A stretch of 46,063 nucleotides of DNA from positions 1-46,063 of the forward strand of contig NZ_JAAAHS010000015.1 in NCBI RefSeq assembly GCF_009908195.1. Direction: 5' to 3'. Under the pieces are notes generated by a model that made no database searches, was not told the DNA's origin, and was given only the letters and a program-made list of their open reading frames with translations. Position 1 is the stretch's first letter; every line of letters begins with the position of its first letter. This document shows, piece by piece, positions 6,685 through 16,527 of this stretch. Position numbers and translations under genes: made by a program. The stretch is from Streptomyces boluensis. Lineage in GTDB: Bacteria; Actinomycetota; Actinomycetes; Streptomycetales; Streptomycetaceae.

Positions 6685-9159
6685 CTACGGGTTGTCCTGC
6701 TCCGCCCAGATGATCTTTCCTTCGCGTGTGTACCGGGTGCCCCAGCGGTGGGCGAGCTGGGCCACGAGGAAGAGGCCGCGGCCTCCTTCGTCGGTGGTCC
6801 GGGCGTGCCTGAGCCGGGGAGAGGTACTGCTGGTGTCCGTGACCTCGCAGATCAGGCGGGCTTCGCGCAGCAGTCGCAGTCGTACGTGCCCGGGTGCGTA
6901 GCGGATAGCGTTGGTGACCAGTTCACTGACGATGAGTTCGGTCGTCATGGTCAGTTCCTCCAGGCCCCATTCCTCGAGTTGGCGGGCGGCTAGGGTGCGG
7001 GCGCCCGAGACGGCGGCGGGGTCGCAGGCCACGTCCCAGGAAGCGACATTGTCGGTGGTGAGGACGTGTGTGCGGGCGAGTAGCAGCGCGACGTCGTCGG
7101 CATGAGGGGTGTCGGACAGTTCTCCCACGGCGTTGGCGCAGAGGGTCTCAAGCGGGACGTCCTGTTCGGCCAGAGCGCTGCCCAGGCGCGCCATTCCGCG
7201 GTCGACGTCCTGGTCGTCCCCCTCGATGAGGCCGTCGGTGTACAGGCCGATCAGGGTGTTCTCGGCGAGTTCGATCTCGGTCGCCTCGAAGGGCAGTCCG
7301 CCGAGGCCGAGCGGTGGGCCGGAGGGCAGTTCGAGGAAGCTGACGGCTCCTTCGGGAGTGACGACGACCGGTGGGGGGTGGCCGGCACGGGCGAGTTCGC
7401 AGCGTTGTGTGACCGGGTCGTAGACGGCGTACAGGCAGGTTGCCCCGATGACGCCCATATTGCCCTGGTCGGCTGTTTCGTCGTCGCGTTCCTCGTCACC
7501 GAGGCGGATCACGAGGTCGTCCAGGTGGGCGAGCAGTTCGTCGGGAGGCAGGTCCATGTCGGCGAGTGTCTGGACCGCGGTGCGCAGCCGGCCCATGGTC
7601 GCGGCTGCGCTGATACCGTGCCCGACCACGTCGCCGATGACCAGGCCGACGCGGGCGCCGGACAGGGGGATGACGTCGAACCAGTCTCCGCCCACGCCGT
7701 CCTTGGCGTCGGCCGGCAGGTACATGGAAGCGACGTCCACGGCGGTGCCGCCCTCCAAGGTGTGGGGCAGCAGGTTGTGCTGGAGCGTCACGGTCGCGTT
7801 GTGTTCGCGGGTGTACCGGCGTGCGTTGTCGACGCAGACGGCCGCGCGTGCGACGACTTCCCGGGCCATCAGAGCGTCGTCCGCATCGAATGAGGTGGGG
7901 TTCAGCGAGCGGGTGAATGTGGCCAGGCCCAGGACGGTGTCCCGCGCCCGCATCGGCACGGAGATGAGGGAGTGCATTCCGAACTCGCGGATCCTCGCGG
8001 CCCTCCAGGGCTCTTGCACCGTCCACTCGGGATGGTCTGGATCGATCACCGGTATGAGGACCGGTTCGCCGTGGACGAGGAGGCCGACGTCATGCGGAGG
8101 AGGGAGGAAGTCCACCCGGTCGCCCACCTGGGCGACCGCCTCAGGGCAGCCTTCGCGTACCGAACTCATTCCCGCCCGGCGCATAAGGGGCCGCGCGGCC
8201 GCCGGTCCCGCATCGGACAGCCACGTCCCGTGTCCTTGCGTGCTGAGGACCTGCTCCAGAAGGTCGACGACGACGAAGTCGGCGAACCGCGGTACGGCGA
8301 AGTCAGCCAGTTCCTGGGCCGTCGTCATGATGTCCAGGGTGCTGCCGACGCAGGCTCCGGCTTCATTGACCATGGACAGCAGTTGACGGGCGTTCCAGCG
8401 GTCGGTGACGTCGAGAACCATGTAGCAGACGCCCGTCACGGCTTCCTGGGCATCGACCATGGGGAAGAAGGACGTCGAGTAGGCGTGCTGTCGATGCGGG
8501 TCGGCCCAACTCCAGCCCACGTACTCGTAGTCGGCGACCGCCACACCGGTCCTCAGCACCTTGCCCATGACTTCTTCGAGGGACTCGGCCTGCAGCCCGG
8601 GCAGCAGCTCGCTCAGACGCTTGCCCAACCGCTGTTCACGGGGGACCCCGCCGAAGCGCTCCAGGGTGTCGTTGATCCAGACGTAGCGCAGCTCCGTGTC
8701 CACGACTGCCATGCCGACGGGCGACCGGGTCAGGAACCAGTCCATCACGGGCTGCCCGATGGCCCCTTGCGATCTCTGTTCTCGCGCCGAGACCAGATAG
8801 CAGTCCTGCCCGCCGAGTTGGAACGACGCGGACACCCGCAGCGGCAATTCGATGCGACGGCCGTCGCGGTGGCGGGCCCCTATCTGTCCGCTCCACCCCG
8901 TGCCCGTGCGGCAGTGCTCGGCGACTCCCGTCGCACGGAACCGGTCGCCCGGGTCGGACAACAGCATCGCGGCGGACCGGCCGATCGTTTCCGTCGCGGA
9001 GTATCCGAGGGCTTCTTCCGCCCCTCGGGTCCACACCACGATCCTGCCGGCATCGTTCACCACCGCAGACGCGTCATTGGCCGCGTCCAAAGGCGCACCC
9101 GGATCTGCAGGCGGCGGTATGTCGGAACGAGCCCTCGACGGCTCAGGTGTCGATGACAT
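6685..9159 (-). CDS. PAS-PAS-GAF-PP2C phosphatase with C-terminal HATPase domain (SpoIIE/RsbU-type)
   Basis: 824 residues; the ATG at 9159 follows a GAGGTGG ribosome site. Domains by eye: PAS at about 25-125 (VVNDAGRIVVWTRGAEEALG), a second PAS at about 145-260 (FLTRSPVGMAVVDTELRYVW), GAF at about 280-440, SpoIIE-type PP2C at about 455-680 (GGDWFDVIPL, VIGDVVGHGISAAATMGRLR, YTDGLIEGDD, HADDVALL), and an HATPase_c domain at about 700-820 (ELIVSELVTNAIRYA, DEGGRGLFLV). Both metal-binding aspartate motifs of the phosphatase are intact. Such proteins dephosphorylate anti-sigma antagonists, while the ATPase domain may act as an anti-sigma kinase. It stands alone, with no sigma or antagonist gene nearby. 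Confidence 0.92.
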   Translation of the reverse strand: MSSTPEPSRARSDIPPPADPGAPLDAANDASAVVNDAGRIVVWTRGAEEALGYSATETIGRSAAMLLSDPGDRFRATGVAEHCRTGTGWSGQIGARHRDGRRIELPLRVSASFQLGGQDCYLVSAREQRSQGAIGQPVMDWFLTRSPVGMAVVDTELRYVWINDTLERFGGVPREQRLGKRLSELLPGLQAESLEEVMGKVLRTGVAVADYEYVGWSWADPHRQHAYSTSFFPMVDAQEAVTGVCYMVLDVTDRWNARQLLSMVNEAGACVGSTLDIMTTAQELADFAVPRFADFVVVDLLEQVLSTQGHGTWLSDAGPAAARPLMRRAGMSSVREGCPEAVAQVGDRVDFLPPPHDVGLLVHGEPVLIPVIDPDHPEWTVQEPWRAARIREFGMHSLISVPMRARDTVLGLATFTRSLNPTSFDADDALMAREVVARAAVCVDNARRYTREHNATVTLQHNLLPHTLEGGTAVDVASMYLPADAKDGVGGDWFDVIPLSGARVGLVIGDVVGHGISAAATMGRLRTAVQTLADMDLPPDELLAHLDDLVIRLGDEERDDETADQGNMGVIGATCLYAVYDPVTQRCELARAGHPPPVVVTPEGAVSFLELPSGPPLGLGGLPFEATEIELAENTLIGLYTDGLIEGDDQDVDRGMARLGSALAEQDVPLETLCANAVGELSDTPHADDVALLLARTHVLTTDNVASWDVACDPAAVSGARTLAARQLEEWGLEELTMTTELIVSELVTNAIRYAPGHVRLRLLREARLICEVTDTSSTSPRLRHARTTDEGGRGLFLVAQLAHRWGTRYTREGKIIWAEQDNP

Positions 9160-9632
9160 CCACCCACCTCAACATCCTTGTCCCTCCATGGTCCCGCTCG
9201 CCTGCTTGACATGCATGGGCGCAGGGCGCTCTCGGACGCGGCGGGGAGGGGTGAAGTGTCCGCCGGCCCTCTTGTGGCACCACTTCATCCGACTGAATTG
9301 TGCCGATGGCTACAGTGCCGGGTTCGGGCTGAGCCAGTGGGTGGCTTGATGGCGTGACGTGCCTGCCGATGGCGCTGAGGAGTCGGCGGCACCTTCTTTG
9401 TCCGGGCAGGTCGGGCGGAGAGAGGCGGGGGCGGGGCAGCACCGTCCGTATTTGCGCGATCGCCGGCCGCCTGGGGGACCGTTTCGCAAGCTGCCGCGTC
9501 CGGTGCTGTTCGCCAGGTCTACCTGCGGAGATCGCATCGTGAGAGGCCACGCGGGGCGCGGCGACGGATCCGGCTCGCGGTCCGGTTCGCGCGCGGCGCC
9601 CCTGTGTTGTGCCCGGCATGCGTGATCGAGGT
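9160..9632. other. Intergenic stretch with no recognisable gene
   Basis: Between the phosphatase gene start and the catabolic-operon promoter. Open frames here are short, mostly Arg-rich shadows without family motifs. It presumably holds the promoter of the leftward phosphatase gene. No repeat or RNA gene was seen. Confidence 0.5.
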
Positions 9633-9657
9633 GTCCGAAGTCTTGACGGTCTCGGAC
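9633..9657 (+). promoter_or_regulatory. Putative operator/promoter of the gentisate operon
   Basis: GTCCGA (9633-9638) and TCGGAC (9652-9657) form a perfect inverted repeat with a 13-bp spacer, and a TTGACG -35-like hexamer (9643-9648) lies inside it. A T-rich TTTTCTTA stretch near 9666-9673 could be the -10 region. A further 8-bp palindrome CGTGCACG is at 9689-9696. An operator overlapping the -35 fits repression by the MarR protein encoded at 17406. Confidence 0.45.
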
Positions 9658-9738
9658 GGCGCTGCTTTTCTTACGTCCACTGAAGATACGTGCACGGAAT
9701 AATTGTTGCGGACGCAGCGTGTGCAAGGGACCACTGTT

Positions 9739-10773
9739 GTGAACGCAGCCCCCGTAAAGAGCGTCACCGGCGCCGACTACTACGGCCGTCTCCAGGAGGC
9801 CAGAGTCGCCCCGTTGTGGCGGATCCCCGGCACCACGGACCCCGAACCCGGCGTCGCGGAGGTGCCCCACGTGTGGCGGTGGCGCGGCCTGGAGCCGCTG
9901 CTTCACCAGGCCACCGAGGTGATGGACCTGGGCGTCGACGAGGCCGACCGCCGTGCCCTCAACGCCCACAACCCTTCGAGAGTGTTCGGCACCACCCACA
10001 CCCTCGTGGCCGGGTACCAGCTCGTCCTCCCCGGAGAGAACGCCCCGGCTCACCGACACAGCCCCGGAGCCATCCGCTTCATGCTGGCCGGAGCGGGATA
10101 CACTACCGTCGAGGGCGAGCCGGTCCTGATGGAGCCCGGAGACCTGGTGCTCACCCCGGCGAACACCTGGCACGACCACCGCCACCCCGGTGACGAGCCG
10201 ATGATCTGGCTCGACGGGCTCGATGTGCCCTTCGTCAAGCAGATGCGCGCCAACTTCTACGAGGACCATCCGAGCGGCGGCCTCCAGGAACTCGACAAGC
10301 CCGAGGGCTACAGCCTTGAGCGCTACGGAGCCGGCCTCACCCCCACCGCCGACCGCCCGGCGCATCCGCACTCCCCGATCATGAACTACAAGTGGGGGAC
10401 GACCTACGCCGCGCTCAAGAAGCTCGCCGAGTCCGGAACGGACCCGCACAACGGTGTGAAACTCGAGTACACCAATCCCCTGACCGGCGGACATGTCCTG
10501 CCGACCATGGCCTGCTACCTGTCGTTGCTCCCCGAGCCGACCAAGGCCCAGCGCCATGTCTCCAGCGGCGTCTTCTGCGTCGCCCGCGGCAGCGGTCACA
10601 GCATCGTCGGCGGAGAGCGCCTGGACTGGGACGAGAAGGACTTCTTCGCCGTTCCCGCCTGGACCTGGTACGAGCACGTTCCCGACCCCGACACCGAAGT
10701 CGTCCTGTTCGAGATGAGCGACCTGCCGCTGCTCGAGCCCTTCGGTCTCCAGCGCAAGGAGAAGCGAGCGTGA
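9739..10773 (+). CDS. Gentisate 1,2-dioxygenase (bicupin)
   Basis: 344 residues from the GTG at 9739, chosen because AAGGGA lies 8 nt upstream; an in-frame GTG at 9721 is possible. It has two cupin domains. The N-terminal one carries the iron ligands in PAHRHSPGAIRF at about 95-106 and WHDHRHPGDEPMIW at about 139-152. The C-terminal barrel includes YLSLLPEPTKAQRH and ends WTWYEHVPDPDTEVVLFEMS. The family opens gentisate between C1 and C2 to maleylpyruvate using Fe(II) and O2. It is the first gene of a nine-gene operon and shares a GTGA overlap with the FAD monooxygenase that would supply gentisate. Confidence 0.9.
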   Translation: MNAAPVKSVTGADYYGRLQEARVAPLWRIPGTTDPEPGVAEVPHVWRWRGLEPLLHQATEVMDLGVDEADRRALNAHNPSRVFGTTHTLVAGYQLVLPGENAPAHRHSPGAIRFMLAGAGYTTVEGEPVLMEPGDLVLTPANTWHDHRHPGDEPMIWLDGLDVPFVKQMRANFYEDHPSGGLQELDKPEGYSLERYGAGLTPTADRPAHPHSPIMNYKWGTTYAALKKLAESGTDPHNGVKLEYTNPLTGGHVLPTMACYLSLLPEPTKAQRHVSSGVFCVARGSGHSIVGGERLDWDEKDFFAVPAWTWYEHVPDPDTEVVLFEMSDLPLLEPFGLQRKEKRA

Positions 10774-11981
10774 GCACCGAGATCCTCATCGCCGGCGGTG
10801 GAATCGGGGGCGTCGCCACCGCACTCGCCTGCGCCCGTCGCGGCATCACCGTCACCGTTCTCGAACGAGCCGCAGAGTTCGGCGAGGTCGGAGCGGGACT
10901 CCAGATCGGCCCCAACGCCTGGCGCGTCCTGCGCGAGCTGGGCGTCCTGGACGGCCTGGCCGGGCGCGCCGTACTGCCCAGCCGCTGGGCGCTGACCGAC
11001 ATCACCACCGGCGAGGAGATCTTCTCCCTGCCGTTCGGCGAGGCCTTCGAGGAACGGTACGGCGCGCCCTACGCGGTCATGCACCGCGGTGAACTGCTCA
11101 CCGCACTCATCACCGCCTGCCGTGGGACCGGTCTGGTCACCCTCGTCCCCGGCAAAGAGATCACCGAGGTCGGCCAGGACGGCGAATCCGCCACCGCACA
11201 CTGCGCCGACGGAACCTCCCTCACCGCGGACGCGCTCGTCGCGGCCGACGGACTGCGCTCGGTGATCAGAGCCCAACTCCTCGACGCCGAGCCGCCGTTG
11301 CTGTCCTCGTACGTCGTCTACCGGGGCCCGGGTCCCAGGCCCGAGGGCATCGAGGACGCCGTGATGCTCTACGTGGGCGACGGCATCCACTACATGCAGT
11401 ATCCGATCAGCGGCGGAACCATGCTCAATCGCGTCGCGTCCTTCAAATCCACCCGCGGCGAGCCCGGCACCGATGAGTGGGGCACCCCGCAGGAGCTGAC
11501 GGAGAAGTTCGCCGGAGCCATGGCCTACGTGCGACAGGCCGTCGCCGAGATGGACATCGGCAAGCGCTGGCCGCTGTGCGACCGCAAGCCGCTCGCCGGC
11601 TGGGCCCAGGGCAGGATCACCCTGCTCGGCGACGCCGCGCACCCCATGAACCAGTACCTCGCGCAAGGCGCCTGCCAAGCCTTGGAGGACGCGCTCGCGC
11701 TGGGCGCCGCGCTCGCCGAGACCCCCGGCGACCCGGCCGCCGCGTTCAAGTCCTACGAGGCCGCGCGCTTCCCGCGCAGTTCCGCGGTCCAGGAACTCAC
11801 CCGCTTCGTCGGCGACTTCTGCCACTTCGGCGGCGCCGCGGCCCTGCTGCGCGACCACTTCCTCGCCCGCCTCAGCGCCGAGGACCGCTACGCGTACACC
11901 GACTGGTTGTACCGAGCCGACGGCACCCTCCCGTCCCGGGCGCTCCCCGCCCACGTCGACCTGTACGCCCTCAGGAGTTGA
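10770..11981 (+). CDS. FAD-dependent aromatic monooxygenase, 3-hydroxybenzoate 6-hydroxylase type
   Basis: 403 residues. GTG at 10770 overlaps the upstream stop, with AAGGAG about 10 nt before. Motifs: the dinucleotide-binding GGGIGGVATALACARRG at the N-terminus, GAGLQIGPNAWRVL at about 42-55, DALVAADGLRSVIR (the DG motif), and GDAAHPMNQYLAQGACQALE in the FAD-binding GD region. These are typical of class A flavoprotein hydroxylases such as 3-hydroxybenzoate 6-hydroxylase and salicylate hydroxylase. Its coupling to gentisate dioxygenase favours para-hydroxylation of 3-hydroxybenzoate, or oxidative decarboxylation/hydroxylation of a related acid, to gentisate. Confidence 0.88.
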   Translation: MSTEILIAGGGIGGVATALACARRGITVTVLERAAEFGEVGAGLQIGPNAWRVLRELGVLDGLAGRAVLPSRWALTDITTGEEIFSLPFGEAFEERYGAPYAVMHRGELLTALITACRGTGLVTLVPGKEITEVGQDGESATAHCADGTSLTADALVAADGLRSVIRAQLLDAEPPLLSSYVVYRGPGPRPEGIEDAVMLYVGDGIHYMQYPISGGTMLNRVASFKSTRGEPGTDEWGTPQELTEKFAGAMAYVRQAVAEMDIGKRWPLCDRKPLAGWAQGRITLLGDAAHPMNQYLAQGACQALEDALALGAALAETPGDPAAAFKSYEAARFPRSSAVQELTRFVGDFCHFGGAAALLRDHFLARLSAEDRYAYTDWLYRADGTLPSRALPAHVDLYALRS

Positions 11982-11982
11982 C

Positions 11983-12423
11983 ATGCCACGCTACGCGGTA
12001 CTCCAAGGCCCCAATCTCAACCGGCTCGGCAAGCGCGACCCGGCACGTTACGGCCACCACACGCTCGCCGACGTCCAGGCCGACATCGACGAATGCGCCG
12101 ATGAACTCGGCGTCGAGACGGCCCACTTCCAGTCCAACCACGAGGGCGCCCTGATCGACTGGCTGCACGAACAACAGGACCAGGAGGGCCTGGCCGGGAT
12201 CATCCTCAATCCGGCCGGACTCACGCGCGCGGGCTGGTCACTGCGCACCGCCGTCCAGGACGCGTGCGTCCCGATCGCCGTCGTACACCTCTCCGAGCTG
12301 CACCGCTACGGCCCGCAGCCCGAGCCCGACATCTTCCTCCCGGTGGCCAACGTGTACCTCGCGGGCGCGGGATGGCGCGGCTACCGGTTCGCCCTCCAAG
12401 CCCTGCACCACAAAAGCGGGTGA
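11983..12423 (+). CDS. Divergent type II 3-dehydroquinate dehydratase-like protein
   Basis: 146 residues, ATG preceded by AGGAG. The fold signature is clear: LQGPNLNRLGKRDPARYG at 7-24, HFQSNHEGALIDWLHE at about 46-61, and IILNPAGLTRAGWSLRTAV. The flexible-loop Arg and Tyr (KRDPARY) and the Asn of ILN are kept. Compared with the remembered mycobacterial enzyme, the His of the LTH motif is Arg, the Asp of ALRDA is Thr, the Glu of EVH is Val, and the usual HAREEFR region reads HRYGPQPE. It is probably not a standard dehydroquinase and may act on a catabolic intermediate of this operon. Confidence 0.8.
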   Translation: MPRYAVLQGPNLNRLGKRDPARYGHHTLADVQADIDECADELGVETAHFQSNHEGALIDWLHEQQDQEGLAGIILNPAGLTRAGWSLRTAVQDACVPIAVVHLSELHRYGPQPEPDIFLPVANVYLAGAGWRGYRFALQALHHKSG

Positions 12424-14201
12424 CGTCGGTGAGACTGTTCAACCGCAGCCGCCTGGGAATCGCCGCGCTGCTCGCACTGGTGGGCATCCTCTACGTCCTG
12501 CCCATCGCCATGACCGTGTACGGGGCCTTCCGCACCGCACCGCCCGGCCTGCCCGGCGACTTCAGCCTCACCGGCCTGACCGACGCCTTCGCCGACTCCC
12601 GCACCTACTCGACACTCGGCAACTCCCTGTGGCTCGCGGTCATGGCGGGGCTGAGCGCGACCGCACTGGCGGTGGCCTTCGCCTGGATCGTCTCGCGAAC
12701 CGACGCGGCACTGCGCCGGTTGGTCACCCCGCTGATGGCCGTCGTACTCGCCACGCCGCCGCTGTTCTTCTCCCTGGCCTGGAACCTCCTTGGCACACCG
12801 AAGTTCGGCCTCCTCAACGAGGCACTCGGAGCCGTCGGGCTGCCCGACACCCTTGCGGTGACCGGGCGTTGGGGCGTCTGGTTCGTGCTCTCGCTCAAGC
12901 TCTGCTCGCTCGGCTACTTCATCCTCATCGGCCCGTTCCTCGCCATGGACCGCAGACTCGAGGAGGCCTCGCTGATCGCGGGCGCCGGGCGGCTGAAAAC
13001 CTTCGTACACGTCAATGTGCCCGTGATGGCCCCCGCGGTCATGTCCGTCTTCATCATCGCCTTCATCATCGGCCTGATCGTCCTGGACATTCCGCTGATC
13101 ATCGGAAGGCCGGCCGGTTTCCAGGTCTTCGCCACCCAGATATTCGACTTCGCCAACAACGACATCCCGCCCAACTACGCCGCCGCCAGCGCTCTCGCCA
13201 TGATCTTCATCGCGGTCGTGGTCGCCCTGGTGGCCATCAAATGGCGACTTCTGGACCGCAGGCAGTTCACCACCGTCAGCGGCAAGGGCGCGAGGCCCGA
13301 GCCCTGGGACCTTGGTCGCTGGACCTGGCTGTGCAACGCCGTGATCGTCGTGTACGCGCTGCTCGCTTTGGTCCTGCCCGTCATCCAGATCGTCCTGGGA
13401 TCCCTTCAGCCGGTCTTCGGGATCAACCGCTTCTCCGCCGACAACTTCACGGCGCTGCTGGATGATCCCCAGGTCATGCCCGCGCTGATCAACACCGCCC
13501 AGTACGCCGTCGTCGGCGGGGCGCTGGCCGTCGCCCTGTCCCTGCTGACGGCGATGGTCGGACGGCACGGCTCGCTGAGGCTGCGACGTGGCCTGGAGCT
13601 GTCCTCCTGGCTGCCGTGGGCGGTCCAGGGCATCATCCTCGGACTCGCACTGGTGTGGACGTTCCTGTCGGTGCCGTTCCTGCGGTCACTGTTCGGAACG
13701 GTCACTATCGTGCTGATCGGCCTCGTCGTGGCCTCCACCCCGGTCGCCGGACGCGCCATGGACGCGGCCCTCGCCCAGGTCGGCCGCGAACTCGAGGAGT
13801 CCGCGCGGGTTTCCGGAGCCTCATCACTGCGGATGGGCGTCGGCATCGTCGCCCGGCTCATCCTGCCGAGCTGCCTGGCGGCCTGGCTGATCACCGCCAT
13901 CCAGATCGCCGGCAACTTCGAAGTGCCCATCCTGCTCTCCCGCCCCGCCAACCAGCCCGTGGCCGTTCTGGTCTACCAGCTCAACGTGCAGGGCGAGGTC
14001 ACCCGGGCGGCGGCGCTGTTCGTGCTGCTCCTCGGTGCCGTGGTCTGCCTCGCCCTCGTCCTGGGCGCCGTGGCCTGGCTGATACGCGGCAGGGCTTCGA
14101 GCCCCAAGGCCCCCACCGCGAGGGCGGCCACCGCGTCCGTGACGCCCACGGTGCCGTCGATTCCGTCCCGCCCCGCACTCACCAACTCAGGAGTGGAATA
14201 G
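12420..14201 (+). CDS. ABC transporter permease, fused double domain (Fe3+/FbpB-like)
   Basis: 593 residues from GTG at 12420 overlapping the upstream stop; a second in-frame GTG at 12429 is possible. About 12 transmembrane segments form two homologous BPD-transporter halves. Each has an EAA-type loop: RRLEEASLIAGAGRLKTFVH at about 178-197 and RELEESARVSGASSLRMGV near 456-474. This fused layout is typical of permeases for Fe3+, thiamine or 2-aminoethylphosphonate. The C-terminal tail is Ala/Pro/Thr-rich. Together with the ATPase and lipoprotein downstream it makes a complete importer, inferred from context to carry an aromatic acid. Confidence 0.88.
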   Translation: MTSVRLFNRSRLGIAALLALVGILYVLPIAMTVYGAFRTAPPGLPGDFSLTGLTDAFADSRTYSTLGNSLWLAVMAGLSATALAVAFAWIVSRTDAALRRLVTPLMAVVLATPPLFFSLAWNLLGTPKFGLLNEALGAVGLPDTLAVTGRWGVWFVLSLKLCSLGYFILIGPFLAMDRRLEEASLIAGAGRLKTFVHVNVPVMAPAVMSVFIIAFIIGLIVLDIPLIIGRPAGFQVFATQIFDFANNDIPPNYAAASALAMIFIAVVVALVAIKWRLLDRRQFTTVSGKGARPEPWDLGRWTWLCNAVIVVYALLALVLPVIQIVLGSLQPVFGINRFSADNFTALLDDPQVMPALINTAQYAVVGGALAVALSLLTAMVGRHGSLRLRRGLELSSWLPWAVQGIILGLALVWTFLSVPFLRSLFGTVTIVLIGLVVASTPVAGRAMDAALAQVGRELEESARVSGASSLRMGVGIVARLILPSCLAAWLITAIQIAGNFEVPILLSRPANQPVAVLVYQLNVQGEVTRAAALFVLLLGAVVCLALVLGAVAWLIRGRASSPKAPTARAATASVTPTVPSIPSRPALTNSGVE

Positions 14202-14203
14202 CC

Positions 14204-15295
<1,092 letters not shown>

Positions 15296-15334
15296 ACGAG
15301 TCGCCCAACCACCCGCACCCGGAGGACGACCACC

Positions 15335-16447
15335 ATGCATATACGCAAGGCACCGCTGTGCGCCGCTGTCGCCGCCACCGCTCTGCTCGCTGCCGCAGGC
15401 TGCAGCGCCGGTCCCGACACGGCCCCCGCCCCCACGTCCGCCGGCGGCGCCGACAAGGTCGGTGGCAGCAGCTCGGAGAAGCAGCTCGGAGCTCTCTACC
15501 AGGCCGCCCAGGACAAGCACGAGAGCCAGATCCTCGTCTACGGTCCCAGCCAGAACTTCTACGCGACCGCCTACGCCGCCTTCCAGAAGCGCTACCCGGC
15601 CATCAAGATCGTGCCGCAACCGGTCTTCGGCCAGCAGCTGATCACCAAGCTCGCCCAGGAGTTCTCCAGCGGCAAGCACGCGGGCTCGGTGCAGACCAAC
15701 GGCGGCTCCGGCATCGCGGCCAGCGACCAGGCCGAGCAGTGCGAGTCCTACAAGCCGTTCACCGCCACCGGCAAGGCGGCCGACGAGGCCGGCGCGGGCA
15801 GCCCCTACTCCGCCTTCGCACGCTTCGCCGTGGGTATCGAGTACAACACCGACAAGATCAAGGCGGACAAGGCACCCAAGAGCTGGAAGGAACTGGCCGA
15901 CCCCAAGTGGAGAGGCAAGCTGGTCCAGGCCGACCCGGGCATCGTGGGAGTCACCTCCCTGATGATCTCCAACCTCCTGGCCGAGAAGAAGCTCGACGAG
16001 GGCTGGATCAAGGGCCTGTCGGCCAACAAGCCGCAGACCGTCGACACCGCGGCCCTGGCCGAGCAGTCCCTGGCCCGGGGCGAGCGTCAGGTGATGGTGG
16101 CCAACAACTCCGCCGTCTTCACCGCCGCCAAGGACAAGAAGCTCCCCGTCGGCTTCGTCTTCCCGACCAGCGAAGGCGCCCGCTTCGATACGCAGTACGT
16201 CTGCCTGCTCAAGGGCGCCCCCGCACCCAACGCCTCCAAGCTCCTGGTCAACTGGCTGCACACCGAGGAGGGCCAGACGGCGTTGTCCAAGGCCGGCGTC
16301 TACGGCACCCGCTCCGGAACCCCGGCTCCCGAGGGCCTGCCCGTGATGGCCGACATCCAGAGCAAGGCCATTCCGGAGATCCCCGCAGCGCAGCAGTCCG
16401 CCGAGCTGGGAATGACGCTCGACATCGTCAAGAACGTCCAGAAGTGA
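15335..16447 (+). CDS. ABC substrate-binding lipoprotein (Fe3+-type family)
   Basis: 370 residues with ribosome site GGAGG 8 nt upstream. A signal peptide with lipobox LAAAGC places the mature Cys near residue 23, followed by an Ala/Pro/Thr-rich linker. The body is a type 2 periplasmic-binding fold: SQILVYGPSQNFYATAYAAF, FAVGIEYNTDKIKA, LADPKWRGKLVQADPG, and a late LLVNWLHTEEGQTAL, as in Fe3+/2-aminoethylphosphonate binding proteins. It lacks the conspicuous paired tyrosines of ferric-binding proteins, so an organic ligand is plausible. It is anchored to the outer face of the membrane and hands ligand to the permease. Confidence 0.88.
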   Translation: MHIRKAPLCAAVAATALLAAAGCSAGPDTAPAPTSAGGADKVGGSSSEKQLGALYQAAQDKHESQILVYGPSQNFYATAYAAFQKRYPAIKIVPQPVFGQQLITKLAQEFSSGKHAGSVQTNGGSGIAASDQAEQCESYKPFTATGKAADEAGAGSPYSAFARFAVGIEYNTDKIKADKAPKSWKELADPKWRGKLVQADPGIVGVTSLMISNLLAEKKLDEGWIKGLSANKPQTVDTAALAEQSLARGERQVMVANNSAVFTAAKDKKLPVGFVFPTSEGARFDTQYVCLLKGAPAPNASKLLVNWLHTEEGQTALSKAGVYGTRSGTPAPEGLPVMADIQSKAIPEIPAAQQSAELGMTLDIVKNVQK

Positions 16448-16527
16448 CGCTGCCCGAGGCGGCCGAACCGACCAAGGCGCCGGCCGACGCCGACCGGTGA
16501 CAGACAAGCAAGGAGGGACAACACCCC

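Noticed and set aside
9143..9619. 158-residue leftward open frame in the gap before the gentisate operon
   Set aside because: Arg/Pro-rich without motifs and overlapping the phosphatase start; composition is that of non-coding GC-rich DNA.
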